From the NCBI GenBank assembly GCA_035493495.1, contig DATJIG010000341.1, positions 1-15,150 of the forward strand: 15,150 bases of DNA. Reading direction: 5' to 3'. This stretch comes from DATJIG01 sp035493495 (GTDB lineage: Bacteria; Pseudomonadota; Alphaproteobacteria; SMXQ01). A model generated the notes under the pieces. The model saw only the letters and a list, made by a program, of their open reading frames with translations, was not told the origin of the DNA and made no database searches. Below, piece by piece: positions 1-6,112 of this stretch; the stretch's first letter is position 1, and every line of letters starts with the position of its first letter. Position numbers and translations under genes: made by a program.

Positions 1-244
1 GTTGCGACGGGGGATGAGGTGGGACCGCGAACATCCCAGGGGATTGACCACCCTGGGTCCGGCTCACCGCGCCCCCAGGGACGAAAGAAGGTGGCCACGG
101 TCGTTCGCGGTCACCGGCGCCAGCCCTCACATCGCGGAAACCCATCCGCGGTGCCGAGAAAGCACGCCTCTCACCAGCCCCGCCCCCAAACCTCGCAAGA
201 GGCAAGAGGGCGGGGCTTCGGTGCGTTCAGGAGCAACGATGGCT
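1..244. other. Non-coding stretch with several inverted repeats, left edge of window
   Basis: I see no convincing gene here. Open frames crossing the stretch have no recognisable family motifs and run into the antisense of bioD. What is visible are three perfect inverted repeats: CCCAGGG (35-41) with CCCTGGG (51-57); CGCGGA (133-138) with TCCGCG (145-150); and AGCCCCGCCC (176-185) with GGGCGGGGCT (208-217). A second CCCAGGG at 74-80 could pair with 51-57 instead. The stretch lies downstream of bioD on its strand, so it may be a 3' untranslated or intergenic zone. An RNA gene continuing beyond base 1 cannot be excluded. Confidence 0.5.
176..217 (-). terminator. Nested G+C-rich hairpin downstream of bioD; possible terminator or repeat palindrome
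   Basis: A perfect 10-bp outer stem (176-185 with 208-217) encloses a 4-bp inner stem, CCTC (191-194) with GAGG (199-202), closing a four-base loop. It begins 27 bases after the bioD stop, a typical place for a terminator. No T-run follows on either strand, so it is not a classical intrinsic terminator. It might instead be a dispersed palindromic element of the kind common between alphaproteobacterial genes. A genome-wide search for copies would separate the two readings. Confidence 0.4.
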
Positions 245-922
245 TCAAACCTCCGCCAGCACCCAGTCGGCGATTTCGGCGCCGCGGTCGACATTGCGCG
301 GCAGGGCCATGATGCGGCGGTCGTGATCGAACGGCGCGATCAGCGCCATGGTCTCGGCGAGCGTCACGGGGCTGCTCTCGCATTCGCTGACGACGATGCC
401 GATCACCGGAATGTTCTCGGCGTCGAGGACAGAGAGCGCGGTCAGCGTGTGGCTTGCCGCGCCCATGTAACTGCCGGCCACCAGCAGCGCCGGGACCTCA
501 AGCTCGTTGATCAGCTCGATCACCCGCGCGCCCTCTGCCATCGGCGACATCACGCCGCCGACGCCTTCGATCACCAGCACGTCGTCGGTGCGCGCGATCG
601 CCTCGCGGCAGGCGCGGACGACATCGCGGAAGATCAGCATGCGATCGTTGCGGTTGGCGGCAACGGTCGGCGGCAGCGCCGGCTCGAAGCGGATCGGCGA
701 GATCGCGGCGACCGCCTCCGGGGTCGCGTCGCGGCCGAGCGCCGCGAGCAGCCGTCCGGCGTCGCAGGCGCCGAGGTCGGCGGGATCGAATCCGCTCATC
801 ACCGGCTTGAAGGCTTCGGGATGATGGCCGCGCGCGCGCAGGGCGCGCAGCAGGCTCGCGGCAACGTGGGTCTTGCCGACGTCGGAGCCCGATGCGGTGA
901 CGATCAGCGCGCGTGCCGTCAC
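245..922 (-). CDS. bioD: ATP-dependent dethiobiotin synthetase
   Basis: BioD closes the ureido ring of dethiobiotin from 7,8-diaminopelargonate, CO2 and ATP in the cytoplasm, the next-to-last step of biotin synthesis. The 225-residue protein has the family's usual length. The P-loop is at residues 9-18 (TASGSDVGKT), followed by FKPVMSG (38-44), a CDAGRLL segment (53-59) and EGVGGVMSP (119-127), which matches the EGAGG substrate/nucleotide motif of the family. The GTG start at 922 is chosen because the protein then begins just before the P-loop strand, as in homologues. Its first base pairs fall inside the bioF stop (GTGA overlap, 919-922), so the two genes are probably translationally coupled and co-transcribed. 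The P-loop differs from the E. coli GTDTEVGKT form by Ala, Ser, Gly and Ser substitutions, but the GKT core is intact. Confidence 0.93.
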   Translation of the reverse strand: MTARALIVTASGSDVGKTHVAASLLRALRARGHHPEAFKPVMSGFDPADLGACDAGRLLAALGRDATPEAVAAISPIRFEPALPPTVAANRNDRMLIFRDVVRACREAIARTDDVLVIEGVGGVMSPMAEGARVIELINELEVPALLVAGSYMGAASHTLTALSVLDAENIPVIGIVVSECESSPVTLAETMALIAPFDHDRRIMALPRNVDRGAEIADWVLAEV

Positions 923-2097
923 GGGACGAAGGCCCTCGCGCGTTCGCTGATGCCGAGATGCTCGATCGCGTCCGCCAGCCGGTCGACGTCCTCCTCGCGG
1001 TGGGCGGCGGAGAAGGCGATGCGCAACCGGCAGGTGCCGACCGGCACCGTCGGCGGCCGGATCGCGACCACCATGAAGCCCGCGTCGGCGAGCGACGCCT
1101 GGGCCGACATCGCCAGATCCTCGGGGCCGACGATCACCGGCACGATGGCGCTCTCGGCTTCGGGCAGGCCAAGTCGCGCGGTAAAGCGCCGCGCGAGCGC
1201 CAGCGGGCGATCGCACAGCGAAGGATCGCGCGCGATGAGGCCGAGCGCTGTCGTCGCTGCGGCGACGGTGCCAGGCGGCAGCGCCGTCGCGTAGATGGCG
1301 CTCCGCGCGCGATGACGCAGCATTTCGACGACATCGGCCGACGCGGCGACGTAGCCGCCAAGCGCGCCGACCGCCTTCGACAGCGTGCCCATCTGCAACG
1401 GCACGCCGAGCGAGCGGCCGTCAGCGTGGACGCCGCTGCCGCGGCCGCCATTGATCACACCGAGTGCGTGCGCGTCGTCGGTCATCAGCCAGGCATCGTG
1501 ACGGTTGGCAATCTCGAGTAGCTCGGCCGCCGGTGCGCGGTCGCCGTCCATGCTGAACACGCCTTCGGTGAGGATCAGGACGTGGCGCATGTTGGCGCGT
1601 TCCGCCGCCAGCAGACGTGCGCAATCGTGGGCATCGTTGTGGCGGAACAGTCGAATTTCGGCCCCGGACAGACGGGCGCCGGCGTGCATCGACGCGTGCA
1701 TCAGCTCGTCGCCCAGAATCAGGTCACGCGATCCGACGAGGGCCGGGATGGCGCCGACGTTGGCGAGATAGCCGGTGGCGAAAACCAGAGCCGAGTCAGT
1801 CTGCTTGATACGCGCGAGCACCGTTTCGAGCTCGACGTAGAGGGGGTTGTTGCCGGTGATGTAGCGCGACGCACCGGCGCCCGCGCCGTAGCGCTCGGTC
1901 GCCTCGACCGCCGCCGCGATCACCTCGGGATGTAGCGACAGCCCGAGGTAGTCATTGCACGAAAAGCTCAACAGCCGCTTGCCGTCACGATCCAGCCACA
2001 AACCGGATTCGCGCGCCGTCGGCGCGAGCCGTCGCCGCCGGTGGGCGCGGTCGATCGCGGCGAGCTTGGCGCGGGCGTAGGCGTCGAGGTCGGTCAT
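919..2097 (-). CDS. bioF: 8-amino-7-oxononanoate synthase
   Basis: BioF is a PLP enzyme that condenses pimeloyl-ACP or pimeloyl-CoA with L-alanine to give 8-amino-7-oxononanoate, the first step of the biotin ring pathway. At 392 residues it has the normal length of the alpha-oxoamine synthase family. Visible landmarks are SCNDYLGL (46-53), the DELMHAS segment with the cofactor-stacking His134, TEGVFSMDGD (177-186), DDAHALG (207-213) with the PLP-contacting Asp and His, and GTLSKAVGALGGY, in which Lys241 is the expected Schiff-base lysine. The ATG at 2097 is preceded by AGG five bases upstream and gives the normal N-terminus. It is first in a leftward unit with bioD and divergent from bioB. 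A TATACT box at 2134-2139 on its strand lies about 37 bases upstream of the start. Confidence 0.95.
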   Translation of the reverse strand: MTDLDAYARAKLAAIDRAHRRRRLAPTARESGLWLDRDGKRLLSFSCNDYLGLSLHPEVIAAAVEATERYGAGAGASRYITGNNPLYVELETVLARIKQTDSALVFATGYLANVGAIPALVGSRDLILGDELMHASMHAGARLSGAEIRLFRHNDAHDCARLLAAERANMRHVLILTEGVFSMDGDRAPAAELLEIANRHDAWLMTDDAHALGVINGGRGSGVHADGRSLGVPLQMGTLSKAVGALGGYVAASADVVEMLRHRARSAIYATALPPGTVAAATTALGLIARDPSLCDRPLALARRFTARLGLPEAESAIVPVIVGPEDLAMSAQASLADAGFMVVAIRPPTVPVGTCRLRIAFSAAHREEDVDRLADAIEHLGISERARAFVP

Positions 2098-2187
2098 GCG
2101 GGCCTGTGGAATCTTTGGGGCCTTTCCGCTGGCAGTATAAAGGCGCGTCGCCTAAGCTGCGCGCGATTCGTACCCCGAGTAGGCCGC
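2098..2187. promoter_or_regulatory. Divergent bioF/bioB control region
   Basis: This is the whole 90-bp gap between the divergent biotin units. On the minus strand TATACT (2139-2134) matches the -10 consensus at five of six positions and would start a roughly 30-base bioF leader. On the plus strand TATAAA (2136-2141) also matches at five of six and would start a roughly 40-base bioB leader, with a poor -35 candidate TTTGGG at 2114-2119. The two boxes share bases 2136-2139, so the promoters would face each other and exclude each other. A palindrome, AGGCG-CGT-CGCCT (2141-2153), abuts the boxes. I do not see a BioR-type (TTATxxATAA) or BirA-type site. Promoter calls are prediction only. Confidence 0.45.
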
Positions 2188-3189
2188 ATGTCCCCAGACA
2201 GTCTCTCCGCCGACAGCCGTTCCCCACCGGCCGATCAAGAGGTCCGTCACGACTGGACCGTGACCGAGGCGATGCGGCTGTTCGCGTTGCCGTTCAACGA
2301 CCTGCTGTTCGCGGCGCACTCGGTTCACCGCCGTCATCACGATGCCAACGCGGTGCAGCTCTCGACGCTGCTCAACGTCAAGACCGGCGGCTGCCCCGAG
2401 GACTGCGGCTACTGCGCGCAGTCGGTGCATTTCCCGACCGGCCTCAAGGCCGAGAAGATGATGGCGTTGCCGGAGGTGCTGGACGCCGCGCGCGCCGCCA
2501 AGCAGGCCGGGGCCGGGCGGTTCTGCATGGGAGCCGCGTGGCGGTCGCCCAACGCCCGCGATCTCGCCAAGATGTGCGAGCTGGTGGAGGGCGTGCGCGG
2601 GCTCGGGCTCGAGACCTGCGTCACCGCGGGCATGCTGACCGACGATCAGGCGCGCACGCTCAAGTCGTCGGGTCTCGACTACTACAACCACAATCTCGAT
2701 TCGTCGGAATCGTTCTACGCCAAGGTGGTGACGACGCGGACCTATCAGGACCGTCTCGACACGCTCGGCCATGTTCGCGACGCGGGCATAAAGATCTGCT
2801 CGGGCGGCATCCTCGGCCTCGGCGAATCGACCGACGACCGCGCGTCGATGCTGGTGACGCTCGCCAATCTGCCCGAGCATCCCGAGAGCGTGCCGATCAA
2901 CATGCTGGTGAAGATCGAGGGCACGCCGCTGGGCGGCAACACGACGCTCGATCCGTTCGACTTCGTGCGGACCATCGCCGTCGCCCGCATCCTCATGCCC
3001 CGGTCGTACGTGCGCTTCGCCGCAGGCCGCCTCGAGACCGACGAGGGGCTTCAGGCCCTGGCATTCTTTGCCGGCGCCAACTCGATCTTCTACGGCGAGC
3101 GGCTGCTGACGACGCCGAACCCGGCCGATGCCGACGACCGCCGCCTGCTCGACCGTCTCGGCATCCGGCCGCTCGACGCGAGCCACTGA
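2188..3189 (+). CDS. bioB: Biotin synthase (radical SAM, iron-sulfur)
   Basis: BioB inserts sulfur into dethiobiotin to form biotin, using S-adenosylmethionine radicals and a sacrificial iron-sulfur cluster. The 333-residue product has the radical-SAM signature CPEDCGYC with Cys69, Cys73 and Cys76 for the 4Fe-4S cluster. The 2Fe-2S ligands are Cys113 (FCMGAAWR), Cys144 (ETCVTAGM) and Cys204 (IKICSGG), with Arg276 in SYVRFAAGR. All seven sit at a constant offset of 16 from the E. coli ligands Cys53, 57, 60, 97, 128, 188 and Arg260. YYNHNLD (165-171) is also typical. The ATG at 2188 follows TAGG at four bases; a longer in-frame reading from 2041 would overlap bioF and adds nothing family-like. 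bioA follows after four bases, so the two form an operon. Confidence 0.96.
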   Translation: MSPDSLSADSRSPPADQEVRHDWTVTEAMRLFALPFNDLLFAAHSVHRRHHDANAVQLSTLLNVKTGGCPEDCGYCAQSVHFPTGLKAEKMMALPEVLDAARAAKQAGAGRFCMGAAWRSPNARDLAKMCELVEGVRGLGLETCVTAGMLTDDQARTLKSSGLDYYNHNLDSSESFYAKVVTTRTYQDRLDTLGHVRDAGIKICSGGILGLGESTDDRASMLVTLANLPEHPESVPINMLVKIEGTPLGGNTTLDPFDFVRTIAVARILMPRSYVRFAAGRLETDEGLQALAFFAGANSIFYGERLLTTPNPADADDRRLLDRLGIRPLDASH

Positions 3190-3193
3190 GCGC

Positions 3194-4462
3194 GTGAGCG
3201 GCGACGCCACGCCCGACTGGATGCGCGGCCTCGACCGTCTCTGGCGTCCCTACACGCAGATGAAGACCGCCGAGTCGCCGCTCGCGGTGCGCGCGACCAA
3301 CGGCACGCGCATCGTGCTGGAGGGCGGCCGCGAGCTGATCGACGGCATCGCCTCGTGGTGGACGGCGGTCCACGGCTACAACCATCCGGCCATTGTCGAG
3401 GCGATCAAGCGCCAGACCGGGATCATGCCGCACGTCATGCTCGGCGGGCTGGTGCATGAGCCGGCGCTGACGCTCGCCAGCCGGCTGTCGGACCTCGTGC
3501 CGGGCGGCCCCTGGAAGACGTTTTTCAGCGAGTCGGGATCGGTCGCCGTCGAAGTGGCGCTCAAGATCGCGGCGCAGCACTGGATCAACAAGGGCGAGAC
3601 CGAGCGGCGGCGGTTCGTCGGATTCCGCGGCGGTTATCATGGCGACACCTTCGCGACCATGGCGGTCGGCGACACCGATGAAGGCATGCACCGCCTGTTC
3701 AAGGGTCTGCTCGCCGAGCAGATCATCGTCGAGTTGCCCAACACCATGGATCGACGCCGCACCCTCGACCGCCTGCTGGCGACGCGGCGCCACGAGATCG
3801 CCGCCGTCATCGTCGAGCCGCTGGTGCAGGGCGCGGGCGGCATGCGCTTCCACGACATCGAGACGCTGGCGGCGATCGCCGGCACCTGCCGCCGCCACGG
3901 GGTGCTGCTGATCGCCGACGAGATTTTTGTAGGTTTGGGGCGCCTCGGCACGATGTTCGCGTGCGAGCAGGCCGAGGTCGTTCCCGACATCGTCTGCCTC
4001 GGCAAGGCGCTCACCGGCGGCGCGCTTCCGCTCGCGGCGACGCTGGCGCGCGAATCGGTCTATGCCCCGTTCCATTCGGATTCGCCGGATGCGGCGCTGA
4101 TGCACGGGCCGACGTTCATGGGCAATCCGCTCGCCTGCGCCGCGGCCAACGCCTCGCTCGACCTGTTCGCGACCGAGCCGCGGCTCGATCAGGTGCGCGC
4201 GATGGAACGCTGGTTGGGCGAGGGTCTGGAGCCTGCCCGCGACCTGCCCGGCGTCGCCGACGTGCGCGCACGCGGCGCCATCGGCGTCGTGCAGCTCGAG
4301 TCGCGCGAGGGCCTCGAGACAATCGCGCGGCGCTGCCTCGAACTGGGTCTCTGGGTCCGGCCGTTCCTCGACATCGTCTATCTCACGCCCGCCTACACCA
4401 TGCCGGAGCGCGAGGTCGCTGCGTTGTGCTCAGGTGTGGTGAGCGCGCTGAAGGCGCGCTAG
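3194..4462 (+). CDS. bioA: Adenosylmethionine-8-amino-7-oxononanoate aminotransferase (DAPA synthase)
   Basis: BioA is a class III PLP aminotransferase that uses S-adenosylmethionine as amino donor to make 7,8-diaminopelargonate, the BioD substrate. With the GTG start at 3194 it has 422 residues. Landmarks, close to E. coli BioA, are WRPYTQM (Tyr20), SWWTAVHGYNHP (Trp55), SGSVAVEVALK, FRGGYHGDTF, VEPLVQGAGGMR, DEIFVGLGR (Asp242), CLGKALTGG (Lys271, the expected Schiff-base lysine) and HGPTFMGNPLACAAANASL. The GTG start leaves only four bases after bioB; an ATG at 3221 would give a shorter N-terminus and has no visible ribosome site. The loop after Asp242 reads FVGLGRLG instead of the common ATGFGRTG and is written in unusually A+T-rich codons. 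The TAG stop shares CTAG with the stop of the convergent DUF5996 gene. Confidence 0.95.
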   Translation: MSGDATPDWMRGLDRLWRPYTQMKTAESPLAVRATNGTRIVLEGGRELIDGIASWWTAVHGYNHPAIVEAIKRQTGIMPHVMLGGLVHEPALTLASRLSDLVPGGPWKTFFSESGSVAVEVALKIAAQHWINKGETERRRFVGFRGGYHGDTFATMAVGDTDEGMHRLFKGLLAEQIIVELPNTMDRRRTLDRLLATRRHEIAAVIVEPLVQGAGGMRFHDIETLAAIAGTCRRHGVLLIADEIFVGLGRLGTMFACEQAEVVPDIVCLGKALTGGALPLAATLARESVYAPFHSDSPDAALMHGPTFMGNPLACAAANASLDLFATEPRLDQVRAMERWLGEGLEPARDLPGVADVRARGAIGVVQLESREGLETIARRCLELGLWVRPFLDIVYLTPAYTMPEREVAALCSGVVSALKAR

Positions 4463-5427
4463 ACCGGCCGCGGGCGTCCCGGGACGCCGAGATCGCATTC
4501 GAGCGCCGCGCGGTCCCAGCCGCCGAGATCGGCGGCGGCATCGTAGGTCGACTGCAGGAAATCGAGCAGCACCTCGCCGGGATCCTCGGCGGTGCGCACC
4601 GCATCGTACGGCAGGATGAACTCGCCGAGTTGATCGTGGAAGAACGCGGCCTCGGGACGGACGCGCGCAGCGTTGAAGCGGGGCGGTGCCGGATAGGCGT
4701 AGGAGTAGAACGCCGGATAGTCGATCGCGCCGCCGCCGGGCCAGAAGCCGGCGCTCGAGACCTCGTGGGAGTAGGCCTCGCGGGTGACCGCGTCGGGAAG
4801 GTGCGGCACGCCGCCGGGATGCATCGGCGCGCGGCGGCCCGAGAACCGCGTCACCGCGAGATCGAAGCTGCCCCAGAAGAAATGCACCGGGCTCGCCTTG
4901 CCGAGGAAGCCGGTGCGGAACGTCTTGAACACGCGGTCGCACTGCACCAGCACCCGCCAGAACCGCTGCACGTAGTCGGGATCGTAGGAGTGGTGCACCG
5001 TGTCCTGGTCGAACGGCGTCGCATCGGGAAGCTCGTTGGGCAGGCGGCTGATCGACACCTCGATGTCGAGGACCGCGAGCGTCCGCATCAGGTCGCCGTA
5101 GAAGTCGGCAACCGAGCGCGGCCTGAGCGCCACGCGTCGCTCCGGTCCCCAGTCGGGCCGAATGACGAGGCAGTGGGCGAGGAAGTCGAAATCGATCGAG
5201 AAGGTGCGGTCGCAGTAGGGGATCGGCGATGTCGTCAGCCCGCGCGGCGTGACGTAGAGCGTCGAATGCCACGAGTGGTTGAGCCACGGCGTCAGCGCGA
5301 GGCGGACCTTGCCGACGATCTGAGTCCAGCGCTGAAGCGTCTCGCAGGTGTCGCGCCAGTCGGCGAGCGGCAGCGCCGGCCATGGATTCGAGACCAAGGT
5401 CGGCCAGCTTTCGGCAACGGTAGCCAT
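4459..5427 (-). CDS. DUF5996 family protein, function unknown
   Basis: I recognise the DUF5996 family from its sequence, but no biochemical role is known to me. The 322-residue protein is soluble-looking: no signal peptide or membrane span. Rich in Trp, Tyr and Phe, it carries the family's hallmark stretches: TLQRWTQIVGKVRLAL (30-45), LYVTPRGLTTSPIPY (57-71), FDFLAHCLVI (80-89), the SYDPDY-QRFW segment (147-157), GKASPVHFFWGSFDLAVTRF (176-195) and YSHEVSSAGFWPGGG (219-233). The invariant His, Glu and Asp residues suggest an enzyme or ligand-binding fold, which is inference. The ATG at 5427 is preceded by GAGG eight bases upstream; the frame remains open further upstream to 5964 but there it is antisense to the next gene. 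It is convergent with bioA, with overlapping stop codons, and divergent from a membrane-protein gene. Nothing ties it firmly to biotin. Confidence 0.85.
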   Translation of the reverse strand: MATVAESWPTLVSNPWPALPLADWRDTCETLQRWTQIVGKVRLALTPWLNHSWHSTLYVTPRGLTTSPIPYCDRTFSIDFDFLAHCLVIRPDWGPERRVALRPRSVADFYGDLMRTLAVLDIEVSISRLPNELPDATPFDQDTVHHSYDPDYVQRFWRVLVQCDRVFKTFRTGFLGKASPVHFFWGSFDLAVTRFSGRRAPMHPGGVPHLPDAVTREAYSHEVSSAGFWPGGGAIDYPAFYSYAYPAPPRFNAARVRPEAAFFHDQLGEFILPYDAVRTAEDPGEVLLDFLQSTYDAAADLGGWDRAALECDLGVPGRPRPV

Positions 5428-5528
5428 GAGAAAAGCCTCGATTCCGCGCCGTCCGGCGCACACCTGGCTCGGGCAGCGAGCGGCTCCGGGGACGCTAGAC
5501 CAGCCCCGGGCGGCGGGCGAGTGACCTT

Positions 5529-5574
5529 GTGACGACGGGTGTGGATATCGATGATACAGTGGCATTGTCGTCAC
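5529..5574. promoter_or_regulatory. Inverted repeat and candidate promoter ahead of the membrane-protein gene
   Basis: GTGACGAC (5529-5536) and GTCGTCAC (5567-5574) form a perfect 8-bp inverted repeat around a 30-base centre. The same stretch holds a possible sigma-70 promoter on the plus strand: TTGTGA (5527-5532), 17 bases, GATGAT (5550-5555), each four of six against consensus. The repeat therefore brackets the promoter, an arrangement often seen for an operator, and it lies in the gap between the divergent DUF5996 and membrane-protein genes. No known regulator site was recognised; chance remains possible. Confidence 0.3.
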
Positions 5575-5595
5575 TGTCGGTCCGGGGGGGACACC

Positions 5596-6093
5596 GTGAT
5601 TTTGGACCCGTCGACGCTCACCGGTATCCACACATTGCTCAGTCTGGCGGCGCTGACCACGGGCGCCCTCGCGGTGCTCGGGCTGTTCCTGGCCTGGGAA
5701 TCCGTCGTCTGGACGACGCTGTTCCTCGCCACCGCGACCGCCACCAGCGCCACCGGTTTCCTGTTTTCGGGCCCGGGTTTCGGCCCCTCCCACTGGGTCG
5801 GCGTGCTGTCGCTGATCGCGCTGCTGTTCGCCGTCATCGGCCGCTACGGCTACCGGCTCGCCGGGCCGTGGCGCAGGACCTATGCGATCTGCGTCGTGAT
5901 CGCTCTCTACTTCCTGGTGTTCGTGGCGATCGCCCAGGCGTTCGCCAAGGCCCCGGCGCTGCACGCGCTGGCGCCGACCGGGTCGGAGCCGCCGTTCGCG
6001 ATCGCGCAGGCCGTCGCGCTGGTGCTGTTCGCGGTGGTGGGATTCGCCGCCGCGCGCGCCTTCCGCTACCGCGGCGCATTCAGCGCGCGGTAA
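5596..6093 (+). CDS. Small multi-pass membrane protein, function unknown
   Basis: The 165-residue product is almost entirely hydrophobic, with about five predicted membrane spans near residues 10-32, 38-58, 66-84, 94-117 and 135-155. Short loops carry ATATATSATGF (46-56), GPSHWVGV (63-70), and LAPTGSEPPFAIAQ (125-138). It resembles unnamed integral membrane proteins of alphaproteobacteria, but I cannot name a family with confidence and see no catalytic motif or signal peptide. The GTG at 5596 is preferred because a G-run (5584-5590) sits five bases before it and the hydrophobic part begins soon after; an in-frame ATG at 5551 would add an unlikely Cys- and Arg-rich leader. It is divergent from the DUF5996 gene and convergent with rmuC, 19 bases apart, so it is probably transcribed alone. 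Confidence 0.8.
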   Translation: MILDPSTLTGIHTLLSLAALTTGALAVLGLFLAWESVVWTTLFLATATATSATGFLFSGPGFGPSHWVGVLSLIALLFAVIGRYGYRLAGPWRRTYAICVVIALYFLVFVAIAQAFAKAPALHALAPTGSEPPFAIAQAVALVLFAVVGFAAARAFRYRGAFSAR

Positions 6094-6112
6094 GGCGTCG
6101 GTGTCAGCGGGA

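Noticed and set aside
1..57. Possible 6S RNA end on the minus strand (CCCTGGGATGTTCGCGG)
   Set aside because: The opening resembles the 5' strand of 6S RNA, but the conserved GTCCCTGAGCC-type segment that should follow is not seen, no promoter precedes it, and the rest lies outside the window. A covariance-model search for the 6S family on the extended sequence would decide.
2..1294. Long plus-strand open frame opposite bioD and bioF
   Set aside because: It is antisense to two genes with intact motifs, is rich in Arg, Ala and Asp-His strings, and has no family motif. Such mirror frames are expected in G+C-rich coding DNA.
2098..2187. BioR operator or biotin-linked BirA site
   Set aside because: I looked for TTATxxATAA and for the long BirA-type inverted repeat and found neither; the TATA bases here fit promoters better.
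5428..5964. Upstream extension of the DUF5996 frame
   Set aside because: The extension is antisense to the membrane-protein gene, has low-complexity Arg/Gly/Glu composition, and the ATG at 5427 has a suitable ribosome site.
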